9,014 nt of DNA from Methanomassiliicoccus sp. (GCA_020725985.1 DYTM01000002.1:18654-27667); one strand, 5' to 3'. Counted from the stretch's first letter, positions 1 to 6,803 are shown. Notes: generated by a model from the letters alone, not told the origin. Made by a program: numbers and translations.

Positions 1-2
1 CT

Positions 3-65
3 CGGGTGTTGAGCTATGAAGACAAGGAGGTCTTGATGGCAGGAAAAGATAGTGACCAGTGTTGA
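3..65 (+). CDS. Possible 3' end of an upstream gene (20 codons, fragment)
   Basis: This frame is open from the window edge to a TGA at 63-65 and would encode a 20-residue tail ending in KDSDQC. The other two plus frames stop earlier (TGA at 10-12 and 17-19), so if a plus-strand gene enters the window it must use this frame. Codon use is unremarkable and nothing in the tail is recognisable. A Shine-Dalgarno-like AAGGAGG (24-30) precedes an ATG at 36 in the same frame, but that would give only a 9-residue peptide. Chance is a good alternative explanation. Confidence 0.2.
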   Translation, partial: RVLSYEDKEVLMAGKDSDQC

Positions 66-146
66 CACGGACCACTGAGTCTACCGACTCCTGCTCTGCC
101 AAACTCGTATCTCACACAATGAATCCTAAAGGTTTTCGTAGATATC

Positions 147-1556
147 ATGCCTCATTTCGAACATAGTGAACCCGAGTATCAGCAGGAATTTCTCTCTGCA
201 TTTTTATACCTGAAGAGCATATACCCCTCGGCAGGGATTCGGTTGAGCCAACTGGGATTGTCCAAGTTGTTGGACGAGATGCTGAACAGGCCTTCGGCAA
301 TTCGGTCGATGATGAAGTTGGCGGACGATCGCAACGTCCGTTCCATGGGGCTCGACCCGAAGGACGTCATCTCGTTCGGCGGGGGCTGGGTGGGTCACCA
401 TGCCCCCGAACGACTCAGGGAGATCTATGTCGACATATGCTCTGACAAGGAGCTCTTCCATCGCACTGGTGGATATCCACCCATTCCCGGAACCCCCGAG
501 TGCAGAAGGGAGCTCGCCCATATGGACGAGCACCTTTTCGGGGTGAAGGCGACGGGTGAGAATATCCATGTGGGAATATCCTCGACCGAGCTCACTCACG
601 ATCTCCTCAGGGTCATCGTCAATCCAGGAGAGGATGTCGTCCTTTTCGATCCGACCTATGTAAACTACTACGGTCAGCTCGTCTTCGCGCTCACCAGCTG
701 GCACCTCTCGAAGGTGTCGGGGGGCGTGGACAGGCTCGTCCCGAACGCCGAAGTGGCCTACCTGAGGACGCTTGACCCGGCGACCTGGTCGTATCTTCCG
801 GACGTGGACAGGAGCATCTCGGAGCTGGAGCAGATCTTCAAGATTCATAAGCCCCGGGCCCTCATGCTCGCCACCCCGGACAACCCCACTGGCCAGGTCG
901 TTCCGCAGAAGTTCATGCAGGCCGCCCTCGAGATCTGCCAGAGGAACAACGCTTACATGATCGTCGACTATGCCTACAAGTGGCAGTGCTTCCTCGATCC
1001 TCCTCCGGAATACTTCTCCTGGTCTCCCGCGGAGATAGACAACCTCATCCTCATCTACTCAGCATCCAAGTGGTCCCGGGCGCTGGGCCGCCGCTTGGGC
1101 TGGGTGACGGCCTCGAAGAAGATGGTCGAGGCGATGGAGACAATGCTCACCTACTCGATCCTGTGCGCCGACCACATGCACGAGCTCGCGACGGCGAAGT
1201 ACCTCGAGGAGTCGATCGCTGACGGGGGATTGAGGAGATACGTCAATTATTGGAACGCGGCGTACAAGGAGGCGGCGAGGATCACTTTGGACGGCATCGA
1301 CAAGTACTGCGGCTGCAGGAGGCTGGAGCCTCAGGGCGCCCTCTACACCGTCATGGATCTCGGTGTCGTCGCGGAACCGATGGTTCACGAGATACTGAGG
1401 AACACCGGCGTACTTTTCATCCCGGGCGCGGGATTCGGAGAGAGCCTCGTCAACGGGGTCAGGGTGTCGTACGGCCCGCTCGTCGAGACGCCGGAGAGGA
1501 TCAAGGTTGGAATGGAGCGCGTCGGTGAGTACCTGAAGACCTGCAAGACCGAGTAG
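147..1556 (+). CDS. PLP-dependent class I/II aminotransferase, substrate unknown
   Basis: A 469-residue fold-type I aminotransferase (AAT-like family), presumably cytosolic, moving an amino group between an amino acid and a 2-oxo acid through pyridoxal phosphate. The family signature is complete. PDNPTG carries N246, DYAY carries D274 (pairs with the pyridine nitrogen) and Y277, SASKW carries the Schiff-base lysine K308, and GVRVSYG carries R439, the carboxylate-binding arginine. Substrate cannot be read from sequence: aspartate, aromatic, alanine or diaminopimelate-type activity are all possible. About 70 residues precede the first clear core strand (VISFGGG), longer than in typical members. 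The start is the first ATG after an in-frame TGA at 120-122; I see no Shine-Dalgarno and no convincing TATA box. It converges on the map gene, leaving 24 bp between the two stop codons, and has no operon partner in the window. Confidence 0.93.
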   Translation: MPHFEHSEPEYQQEFLSAFLYLKSIYPSAGIRLSQLGLSKLLDEMLNRPSAIRSMMKLADDRNVRSMGLDPKDVISFGGGWVGHHAPERLREIYVDICSDKELFHRTGGYPPIPGTPECRRELAHMDEHLFGVKATGENIHVGISSTELTHDLLRVIVNPGEDVVLFDPTYVNYYGQLVFALTSWHLSKVSGGVDRLVPNAEVAYLRTLDPATWSYLPDVDRSISELEQIFKIHKPRALMLATPDNPTGQVVPQKFMQAALEICQRNNAYMIVDYAYKWQCFLDPPPEYFSWSPAEIDNLILIYSASKWSRALGRRLGWVTASKKMVEAMETMLTYSILCADHMHELATAKYLEESIADGGLRRYVNYWNAAYKEAARITLDGIDKYCGCRRLEPQGALYTVMDLGVVAEPMVHEILRNTGVLFIPGAGFGESLVNGVRVSYGPLVETPERIKVGMERVGEYLKTCKTE

Positions 1557-1580
1557 TCGACTTAGTGGAAGAAGCACAGG

Positions 1581-2468
1581 TCAGGTCGTTATCTCGACCG
1601 TCGAGCCGTGAACGACAACGGTATGCTCGGCCTGGCTGACGATCCCCTTCTTGATCTCTCTTAGAACGGGATAGCTGGAGATGAGGCCGTGCCTGAGGAG
1701 TGTTCGTATCAACGAGGGCGCGTTCTTGTCGATGGCGACGCACCATCTCTCGCAGAAAGGCAGGGTTCCGAAATCCGCCTGGATCCGACTGAAGAGTTCT
1801 AAGGCTTTCTGGTCCCTCATCGGCCTCTCTGCGACGACCCTGTATATGTTGCCGAGCTTCCCGTTCACCACCTGGCCCGCGCCGTTGGTGGCAAACGGCT
1901 CGATAGCGACGGCCATGCCGTCCCGAACTCTCGCGGACAAGCCGTCGTCGATGTTCGGCACCGTCAGTCCGGCGTGGAGATTGTACTGGTTCATGCTGTG
2001 CCCGGTCAGATTGACCACCGGCCTGAACCCCCTCTCCTTGATCGTCCGCTCGATCGCTCCCCCTATCGTGTTCACTGGAACTCCATCGCCAACCACCTCG
2101 AGGGCGATGCGGAGAGCGTCATTGGAAGCGCTGATGAGCTCCTGCCAGTTTCTCGTTCCCACCTCGATCGTAGCTGCAGTATCACCGACATATCCGTCGA
2201 CATGCGCGCCCACGTCAACCTTCACCACATCCCCCTTCGCGAAGCGCTGGGTGTCCTCGTGATTCGGGGTGAAATGCGCGGCGACCTCGTTCACGCCGAT
2301 GTTCACCGGGAATGCTGGCCTCGCCCCTCGCCGGATGATGAGGCTCTCGATCTCAACGACAACATCAAGATATCGGACGCCCTCGCCCACGAGGCCCATG
2401 CCGTACTCCCGAGCTTCTCTAGCGATCACGCCGGCGAGCCGGAGGCTTCGGAGCACATGCTCATTCAT
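1581..2468 (-). CDS. map: Methionine aminopeptidase, type II (archaeal)
   Basis: Removes the initiator methionine from nascent proteins in the cytosol. The 295 residues match the length of archaeal type II enzymes. The five dinuclear-metal ligands are all present: D85 and D96 (KVDVGAHVDGYVGD), H157 (TGHSMNQY), E190 (AIEP) and E281 (QAEHTV). The substrate-site histidines H65 (AAHFTP) and H165 (LHAG) are also in place. The region around residues 190-275 carries the helical insert that separates type II from bacterial type I enzymes. It is the last gene of a minus-strand operon. Its ATG overlaps the end of the Sua5-family gene by 8 bp (ATGAATGA), so translational coupling is likely. A modest AGAGG lies 9 nt upstream of the start. 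The family call is secure from the residue pattern. Confidence 0.97.
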   Translation of the reverse strand: MNEHVLRSLRLAGVIAREAREYGMGLVGEGVRYLDVVVEIESLIIRRGARPAFPVNIGVNEVAAHFTPNHEDTQRFAKGDVVKVDVGAHVDGYVGDTAATIEVGTRNWQELISASNDALRIALEVVGDGVPVNTIGGAIERTIKERGFRPVVNLTGHSMNQYNLHAGLTVPNIDDGLSARVRDGMAVAIEPFATNGAGQVVNGKLGNIYRVVAERPMRDQKALELFSRIQADFGTLPFCERWCVAIDKNAPSLIRTLLRHGLISSYPVLREIKKGIVSQAEHTVVVHGSTVEITT

Positions 2469-3102
2469 CTAGAACAGCCTCTATCTCTTTCCGGGAAATC
2501 GCACCCTGCCTGATGATTTCGACTCCGCCTTCGGAGAGCTGGATGATCGTCGACGGCTTCCCCACCTTGCAGGGTCCGCAGTCGAAGCATACGTCGACGC
2601 TCTGCCCGATGTCCTCGATCGCCGCCTGGGCATCCGTCGGATTCGGCCTGGAGTGGAGGTTCGCGCTCGTCGATACGATCGGCCCTGCCTTCTCGATCAG
2701 CCTAAGGGCGAGAGGATGATCCGGGATTCGCACGCCTATCTCGAGGGTCGCGGAGGTCAGGATGTCAGGGACGTTCCCCTTCCTCGTCACCAGAATCGTG
2801 ATGGGGCCAGGAGTGAACTTGGCGATGAGCTTTCTCGCCTTCTCGTCCACCACCGCGAGGTCCTCAAGCATTCTAGCGTCCCTCACCGCGATCGAGAGCG
2901 GCATGTCGAAAGGCCTCTTCTTCACCATGTAGACCCGCTTCACAGCCGTCTCGTCGAACGGGTTCGCTCCGAGACCGTACAGGGTCTCGGTGGGATAGAT
3001 GACAAGCTTGCCAGCCTTCAGCTCGCTCGCTATCTGCTCGATCTTGGAATCAGGCAGGTCGCAGACGACGCAGTTCTTCTTTTTGCACCTTATGAGTTCC
3101 AT
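2461..3102 (-). CDS. L-threonylcarbamoyladenylate synthase (TsaC/Sua5/YrdC family)
   Basis: Makes threonylcarbamoyl-AMP from threonine, bicarbonate and ATP. In archaea the KEOPS complex then transfers the group to A37 of ANN-decoding tRNAs (t6A). At 213 residues it is the short, single-domain form without the C-terminal Sua5 domain. Family signatures are LVIYPTETLYGLG (33-45), the KxR motif in KKRPFDMPLSI (61-71), FTPGPITILV (96-105), GVRIPDHP (123-130), and the SxN-type STSAN (144-148) followed by GKPSTII (181-187). Unusual features are an N-terminal cysteine cluster C6, C11, C14 ahead of the fold and a second cluster C172, C175, C178 close to the active-site STII segment. The gene starts directly after the TGA of the MBL gene, with the strong Shine-Dalgarno AGGAGAGG inside that gene. 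It overlaps map by 8 bp. Function is confident; a metal role for the cysteines is speculation. Confidence 0.95.
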   Translation of the reverse strand: MELIRCKKKNCVVCDLPDSKIEQIASELKAGKLVIYPTETLYGLGANPFDETAVKRVYMVKKRPFDMPLSIAVRDARMLEDLAVVDEKARKLIAKFTPGPITILVTRKGNVPDILTSATLEIGVRIPDHPLALRLIEKAGPIVSTSANLHSRPNPTDAQAAIEDIGQSVDVCFDCGPCKVGKPSTIIQLSEGGVEIIRQGAISRKEIEAVLDE

Positions 3103-3744
3103 TCAAGCCTCTCCTAGGTATCTCAACGCACCAGCGATTTGGTCTCGCGCATCTCCGAACGCACACGGCCCGTGACCAGGATAGAGGTCCACGGGCTCAA
3201 GCTCCATCAGTTTCTTCACCGAGCGGAGGAGGTCCTTCAGGTTCCCGCTTGGGAGATCCCATCGGCCCACGCCGTCCACGAAGACGGTGTCCCCGCAAAT
3301 GAGCAATCCTTTCTCCCTGTCGAAAAGGGAAGCACTCCCGGCCGAGTGACCAGGCGTGTGCAGAATCTCGAAATCGTGCTCGCCTGTCGAAAGAACATCG
3401 CCCTCGACGAAGGTGCTCACCTCCATCGGGGACATCTCGACCCCGAACATCTCCGAGAAGGTCTGGAAGCTGTCCCCTTCTCTCAGCGGCTGCGCGTCGA
3501 GCTCGTGGACCATCACCTCCGCGGAGAACCTCTTCGCAAGCTTCCTGGCCCCGCCGACATGATCGAAATGCCTGTGGGTGAGAACGATTCTATCGACACC
3601 GCCCGCAATCCCGAGTTCGGATATCTTCGCGACGGTTCGATCAAGTTGCGCACCGGTGCCGGTGTCAACGAGGAACGGTCTGTTCCCGGTGACCAGGAAA
3701 ATATTGGAGTCGAAACCGGCACCAGGCAGGTAGTGGACCGTCAT
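3103..3744 (-). CDS. Metallo-beta-lactamase-fold hydrolase, glyoxalase II-like
   Basis: A 213-residue MBL-fold protein with the full binuclear zinc set: H57, H59, D61 and H62 (THRHFDH), H133 (HTPGHSAGS), D152 (CGDTVF) and H191 (PGHGP). The GRWDLPSGN segment (160-168) after the bridging aspartate resembles the GRxDxPxG pattern of the hydroxyacylglutathione hydrolase/YcbL group, so a thioester or small ester is a reasonable substrate guess, but the substrate is unknown. There is no signal peptide, so it should be cytosolic. It is the first gene of the MBL, Sua5, map operon. No Shine-Dalgarno precedes the ATG; instead a TATA-like TTAAATA is centred about 28 nt upstream, which predicts a leaderless mRNA. 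Its TGA directly abuts the Sua5 ATG. The link with t6A synthesis is positional only. Confidence 0.93.
   Translation of the reverse strand: MTVHYLPGAGFDSNIFLVTGNRPFLVDTGTGAQLDRTVAKISELGIAGGVDRIVLTHRHFDHVGGARKLAKRFSAEVMVHELDAQPLREGDSFQTFSEMFGVEMSPMEVSTFVEGDVLSTGEHDFEILHTPGHSAGSASLFDREKGLLICGDTVFVDGVGRWDLPSGNLKDLLRSVKKLMELEPVDLYPGHGPCAFGDARDQIAGALRYLGEA
3108..3115 (-). promoter_or_regulatory. Shine-Dalgarno for the Sua5-family gene
   Basis: On the minus strand AGGAGAGG lies 5 nt before the ATG at 3102, inside the last codons of the MBL gene. It fixes the Sua5 start and shows that this internal operon gene is initiated by 16S pairing, unlike the first gene of the operon. Confidence 0.8.
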
Positions 3745-3768
3745 TTGAATTTCCGAACATTGAACTCC

Positions 3769-3775
3769 TATTTAA
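3769..3775 (-). promoter_or_regulatory. TATA box (box A) for the MBL, Sua5, map operon
   Basis: The minus strand reads GGTTAAATAGG here. The core TTAAATA is centred about 28 nt before the ATG at 3744. Archaeal transcription normally begins about 25 nt downstream of the box centre, so the start falls within a few nt of the ATG and the transcript would be leaderless, in line with the missing Shine-Dalgarno. Confidence 0.7.
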
Positions 3776-3795
3776 CCTCTTTCATGATGCAAAGC

Positions 3796-3813
3796 CGTTG
3801 GTCCAACGACCAA
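3796..3813. repeat. Overlapping palindromes in the divergent promoter region
   Basis: CGTTGG (3796-3801), T, CCAACG (3803-3808) is a perfect 13-bp palindrome. It overlaps a second inverted repeat, TTGGTC (3798-3803) and GACCAA (3808-3813), with a 4-nt spacer CAAC. It lies between the two divergent TATA elements, about 21 bp upstream of the MBL box and 57 bp upstream of the sucC box. That is where an activator or repressor site would be expected. Operator function is inference. Confidence 0.4.
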
Positions 3814-3869
3814 AGGAAGTTGAGGGGTGCCTAGGGCGGGAAGGCTCCAAGACGGGGGAGGGAATGTAG

Positions 3870-3877
3870 AAATAAAC
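3870..3877 (+). promoter_or_regulatory. TATA box for the sucC, sucD, HAD operon
   Basis: The A/T-rich element AAATAAAC (in context GAAATAAACATA) is centred about 31 nt before the ATG at 3905 in otherwise GC-rich sequence. The predicted transcription start, around 3898-3901, leaves a leader of only a few nt. It lies downstream of the alternative in-frame ATG at 3827, so it argues against that earlier start. Confidence 0.65.
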
Positions 3878-3904
3878 ATACTCAGTTCCTTCTCCCGTGG
3901 TTGG

Positions 3905-5008
3905 ATGAAGCTCCAAGAGCACAGGGCGAAGCGACTCCTCGAATCATACGGCATCGCCGTACCAGAAGGCTACCTGATTCGGAACGAAGGCGAGGTGCTC
4001 CCAGTGACTGACCCGGTCGTCCTGAAGGCCCAGGTGCTATCGGGAGGCAGGGGGAAGGCCGGTGGGGTGAGGCTCGCCTCAAGCCTGGAGGAGGCAAGAA
4101 ATGCGGCGAAGGATATCTTCGGGCTTACCATCTCGGGATATAGGCCCAAGGAGATTCTTGTCGAGACAGAGGTCGACATCGACCGCGAGATCTATCTGAG
4201 CATCGTCATAGACCGGAGCGCCGGACTCCCGCTGCTCCTCCTGAGCACTGAGGGCGGCGTCGAGATCGAGACGGTGCCGGAGGAGAAGATAGGGCGATGG
4301 CACATCCATCCGTTTGTCGGGGTCAAGGATTTCATGGTTAGGGGGATGATCGAGCGCCTCGGACTCGAGGGAAGATCGAAGAAGGAATTCGACCGCATGG
4401 TAAGGGCCCTTTGGATTCTCTTCTACGAGATGGACTGCGAGCTTGCTGAGATCAATCCTCTTGTGCTTGCAGAGGAAGGGGAGATCGTCGCCGCCGATGC
4501 CAAGGTGACCGTGAATGACGACGCGCTGTGGCGCCACCCGGAACTGAGCGATGCGGAAGAGGAGCTCACCCAGCTTGAAACGGAGGCAAGGGAGAAGGAC
4601 ATCGCCTTCGTCCAACTGGAGGGCGACATCGGCGTCATCGCCAACGGGGCGGGGCTGACGATGGCGACCCTCGACAACCTCTCCCTTCACGGCGGAAGGG
4701 GGGGAGTGTTCCTGGACCTGGGAGGGACGGACGACCCGAAGAAGGTCGAGGATGCACTGGAACTGATGCTCAAGGCCTCCCCCAAGGTCATCCTCCTCAA
4801 CATCTTCGGCGGAATGACCAGATGCGACAGCGTCGCCTCGGGAGTGCTCGCGGTCAAGAAACGCCTCGGCATCTCCGTTCCCTTGGTCACGAGGATCAGG
4901 GGGACGAACGAGAAGCTTGGAAGAGACATGCTCTCCGAGGCAGGTGTGATCGCGCTCGGCAGCCTCGACGAGGCCTGCAGGAAGGCGAGCGAGATAGGGG
5001 GGAGCTGA
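3905..5008 (+). CDS. sucC: Succinyl-CoA synthetase (ADP/GDP-forming), beta subunit
   Basis: With SucD, this subunit interconverts succinyl-CoA, NDP and Pi with succinate, CoA and NTP (TCA cycle, substrate-level phosphorylation). From the ATG at 3905 it is 367 residues, close to the usual 370-390. The N-terminal ATP-grasp domain has KAQVLSGGRGKAGGV (41-55), E182 and N184 in EINPLV, and D198 in DAKVTVNDDALWRHPEL. Those three residues sit at a constant offset of 15 from E197, N199 and D213 of the E. coli protein as I recall it. The C-terminal ligase domain has NGAGLTMATLD, LGGTDD and LLNIFGGMTRCD. An upstream in-frame ATG (3827) would add 26 residues unlike the family and would place the TATA element inside the gene, so I reject it. 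The nucleotide specificity cannot be told. It is first in the operon, leaderless or nearly so, and abuts sucD. Confidence 0.96.
   Translation: MKLQEHRAKRLLESYGIAVPEGYLIRNEGEVLPVTDPVVLKAQVLSGGRGKAGGVRLASSLEEARNAAKDIFGLTISGYRPKEILVETEVDIDREIYLSIVIDRSAGLPLLLLSTEGGVEIETVPEEKIGRWHIHPFVGVKDFMVRGMIERLGLEGRSKKEFDRMVRALWILFYEMDCELAEINPLVLAEEGEIVAADAKVTVNDDALWRHPELSDAEEELTQLETEAREKDIAFVQLEGDIGVIANGAGLTMATLDNLSLHGGRGGVFLDLGGTDDPKKVEDALELMLKASPKVILLNIFGGMTRCDSVASGVLAVKKRLGISVPLVTRIRGTNEKLGRDMLSEAGVIALGSLDEACRKASEIGGS
4997..5004 (+). promoter_or_regulatory. Shine-Dalgarno deciding the TTG start of sucD
   Basis: GGGGGGAG ends 4 nt before a TTG at 5009, which directly follows the sucC stop TGA (5006-5008). 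No in-frame ATG lies near the conserved SucD N-terminus ([12 protein letters not shown]), so this site plus the alignment support TTG as the start. Confidence 0.7.
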
Positions 5009-5875
5009 TTGTCCATTATCCTCTCGAGCGAGACGAGGGTAATCGTTCAAGGGATCACCGGCCACCAAGGCACCCATCAGGCCGGCGCAATGCTCGATTT
5101 CGGCACAAAGGTGGTCGCAGGTGTCACGCCGGGAAAGGGAGGGGAGAGGGTGAAGGGCGTCCCCGTCTTCAACTCGATGAGGGACGCAGTCAGCAGCACC
5201 TCGGCGAATGCCTCGATCGTCTTCGTCCCCGCCCGATTTGCCATGGATGCGGTTCTGGAGGCGATTGACGCCGGGATCGAGACGATCGCGGTCATCACCG
5301 AGAAGATCCCTATCAGGGACAGCATGGAGTTCATCCAGTATGCGAGAATCAAGGGATCGAGGATCATCGGCCCCAACTGCCCCGGAATCGCCTCCCCCGG
5401 ATTGTCAAAGGTGGGCATCATGCCGAATGCCATCTTCTCGAGGGGGAGAGTGGGTGTGGTCTCGAGGAGCGGCACGCTCACCTATGAGATCGTGAACGCC
5501 CTGACGGAGGCGGGGATAGGGCAGTCCACCTGCATCGGGATCGGGGGGGACCCGGTGATAGGAACGAGTTTCGTCGAGGTGCTGAGGCTGTTCGAGGAGG
5601 ACAAGGACACGGATTCGGTCGTACTCGTCGGGGAAATCGGCGGGACGGCTGAGGAGGAGGCGGCGCGGTTCATCGGAGATCACATGAGCAAGCCCGTCTT
5701 CGCCTACATCGCCGGAAGAACGGCGCCGCCTGGAAAGCGGATGGGTCATGCCGGTGCGATCATCGCGAGGAATATGGGAACGGCTCAGAGCAAGATCGAT
5801 TCTCTGACCGAGGCGGGAGCGAGGATCGCCTCGGTCCCTCAGGAGATCCCGCGGCTCATCGAGAAGGAGTGCTGA
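5009..5875 (+). CDS. sucD: Succinyl-CoA synthetase, alpha subunit
   Basis: The alpha subunit binds CoA and carries the phosphorylated histidine of the complex. It has 288 residues, the usual length. The N-terminal CoA-binding Rossmann domain shows [15 protein letters not shown] (10-24) and AGVTPGKGG. The ligase domain shows [31 protein letters not shown], and MGHAGAII with the catalytic H247 (E. coli H246). The start codon is TTG, immediately after the sucC TGA with no spacer, preceded by a G-rich Shine-Dalgarno. Its own TGA is in turn directly followed by the TTG of the HAD gene. Tight abutment implies one mRNA and coupled translation, as expected for subunits needed in equal amounts. All key motifs are intact and I see nothing degenerate. 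Confidence 0.97.
   Translation: MSIILSSETRVIVQGITGHQGTHQAGAMLDFGTKVVAGVTPGKGGERVKGVPVFNSMRDAVSSTSANASIVFVPARFAMDAVLEAIDAGIETIAVITEKIPIRDSMEFIQYARIKGSRIIGPNCPGIASPGLSKVGIMPNAIFSRGRVGVVSRSGTLTYEIVNALTEAGIGQSTCIGIGGDPVIGTSFVEVLRLFEEDKDTDSVVLVGEIGGTAEEEAARFIGDHMSKPVFAYIAGRTAPPGKRMGHAGAIIARNMGTAQSKIDSLTEAGARIASVPQEIPRLIEKEC
5865..5869 (+). promoter_or_regulatory. Shine-Dalgarno for the HAD-fold gene
   Basis: AGGAG ends 6 nt before the TTG at 5876 and 12 nt before the in-frame ATG at 5882. The spacing favours TTG, which would repeat the TGA-TTG junction seen at the sucC-sucD boundary. The two starts differ by only two residues. Confidence 0.6.
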
Positions 5876-6610
5876 TTGACGATGCAATTCGGTATGGTTG
5901 AGGAGAAGAGCGCCTTCTTCTTTAGCGCCGTCAACACGTTGATTTCGTGCAGCCCGAGCAGGGAGGCCGTCCTCGTCCAGGTTCTCAAGGACAGGGGATT
6001 GACTGTGACGATTCCGACGGCGAAGATAGCCTTCGTCATCGCGGATGCCTCGGTGCCGGCGTCGGGATACACCATAGGCCCGAGGGAGAAGAAAGAGAGG
6101 TACTGGGCCGAGTACTCGGCGGCTCTGGTCAAGAACTGCTTCATCGATGACGACGAGGGGGGCATAGCGAAGGCTGTCGCGGACAGGCTCCGGTCGCCTG
6201 ATATTTGGATCGCATACGGGGATGTCGAGCCGGCGCTCGAGTCCCTCAGGAAACGGGGATGCGTTCTCGGCGTGATCGCGAACGGCGAGAGCACCTTGAG
6301 GGCCGCTTTCGACAGACTCTCCCTTTCCCGCTACCTCGACGTCATCGTGCTGTCGGAAGAGGTCGGCTTCGAGAAGCCTGATCCGAGGGTTTTCCAGGTA
6401 GCGCTCGACAGGGTCGGTCTTCCCCCGGAACGATGCGCGTACGTGGGGGACCTTCCGGAGATCGACCTGAAGGAAGCGAGCCGGACGGGGATGACTCGGG
6501 TGTGGCTCGACCGGAATAGGCTGGCGAGGAGGATCGGCGAGGTACAGAAGATCGAGATGCTGACCGATCTCGAATTCCTCTTCCCGATAGCCCCGTTCAA
6601 ACGATCGTGA
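5876..6610 (+). CDS. HAD-superfamily protein, probable pseudo-phosphatase
   Basis: A 244-residue haloacid dehalogenase-fold protein with an alpha-helical cap region (about 25-115). The C-terminal half is typical: motif III lysine K167 in GFEKPDP and motif IV D192 and D197 in VGDLPEID. The N-terminal half is not. Motif I reads FFFSAVNTLI where relatives of the FDAVGTL type have the nucleophilic Asp, so the nucleophile position is S17 (codon AGC at 5924-5926). Motif II reads GVIANGES, with A135 in place of the usual Ser/Thr. Loss of the nucleophile should abolish normal HAD phosphatase chemistry, so a binding, regulatory or structural role is more likely. Changing GAC to AGC needs two base changes, so a single sequencing error does not explain it. 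The gene starts directly after sucD, and co-translation suggests a role tied to succinyl-CoA synthetase; this link is inference. Confidence 0.88.
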   Translation: MTMQFGMVEEKSAFFFSAVNTLISCSPSREAVLVQVLKDRGLTVTIPTAKIAFVIADASVPASGYTIGPREKKERYWAEYSAALVKNCFIDDDEGGIAKAVADRLRSPDIWIAYGDVEPALESLRKRGCVLGVIANGESTLRAAFDRLSLSRYLDVIVLSEEVGFEKPDPRVFQVALDRVGLPPERCAYVGDLPEIDLKEASRTGMTRVWLDRNRLARRIGEVQKIEMLTDLEFLFPIAPFKRS

Positions 6611-6634
6611 GCAGCCGAGAAACCTCACCGCCCC

Positions 6635-6646
6635 GCGACCGGTCGC
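6635..6646. repeat. 12-bp perfect palindrome downstream of the HAD gene
   Basis: GCGACC directly followed by GGTCGC forms a perfect palindrome 25 bp after the HAD stop. It is flanked by CCCCG (6631-6635) and CGGGG (6652-6656), which can pair as an alternative stem. No T-run follows, so it is not a classic archaeal terminator. A role in 3'-end formation is possible but unproven. Confidence 0.35.
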
Positions 6647-6771
6647 CAATCCGGGGGGGACCGTAGCATCGGATGCGGTGTGCATGCGAGACTGATTGAC
6701 TCGTCATGGAGGGATGATAGTGGTTTTGAATCTCGGGTCAGGACAGCGCTGGCAGGAACCGTCTCGAAACA

Positions 6772-6781
6772 ATTAAATAAT
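6772..6781 (+). promoter_or_regulatory. Upstream TATA-like element, possible rRNA promoter P1
   Basis: ATTAAATAAT is a strong A/T island in GC-rich surroundings, resembling archaeal box A. A start about 26 nt downstream (near 6803) would give a 23S precursor about 75 nt longer than from the main element. It could also serve no promoter role. Confidence 0.4.
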
Positions 6782-6803
6782 GAGCCTGCAGTAGAGAGAA
6801 ACA

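Noticed and set aside
77..90. GAGTC-TACC-GACTC hairpin before the aminotransferase, considered as a terminator
   Set aside because: The stem is only 5 bp and no T-run follows.
119..166. 15-codon frame starting ATG at 119 and overlapping the aminotransferase start, a possible upstream ORF
   Set aside because: There is no Shine-Dalgarno and no conservation evidence, and the length is easily due to chance.
3827..3904. In-frame ATG at 3827 that would lengthen SucC by 26 residues
   Set aside because: The extra residues do not resemble the family, whose proteins begin like the MKLQEHRAKRLL segment at 3905. A TATA-like element lies inside the extension, and no Shine-Dalgarno suits the earlier start.
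4079..5077. Minus-strand open frame (332 codons) opposite sucC
   Set aside because: It is a shadow of the GC-rich sucC codon pattern, has no domain signature, and fully overlaps a well-supported gene.
5405..6685. Long minus-strand open frame (426 codons) opposite sucD and the HAD gene
   Set aside because: It is antisense to two genes with clear family motifs, is rich in Arg, Pro and Asp as expected from reverse reading of GC-rich codons, and shows no recognisable domain.
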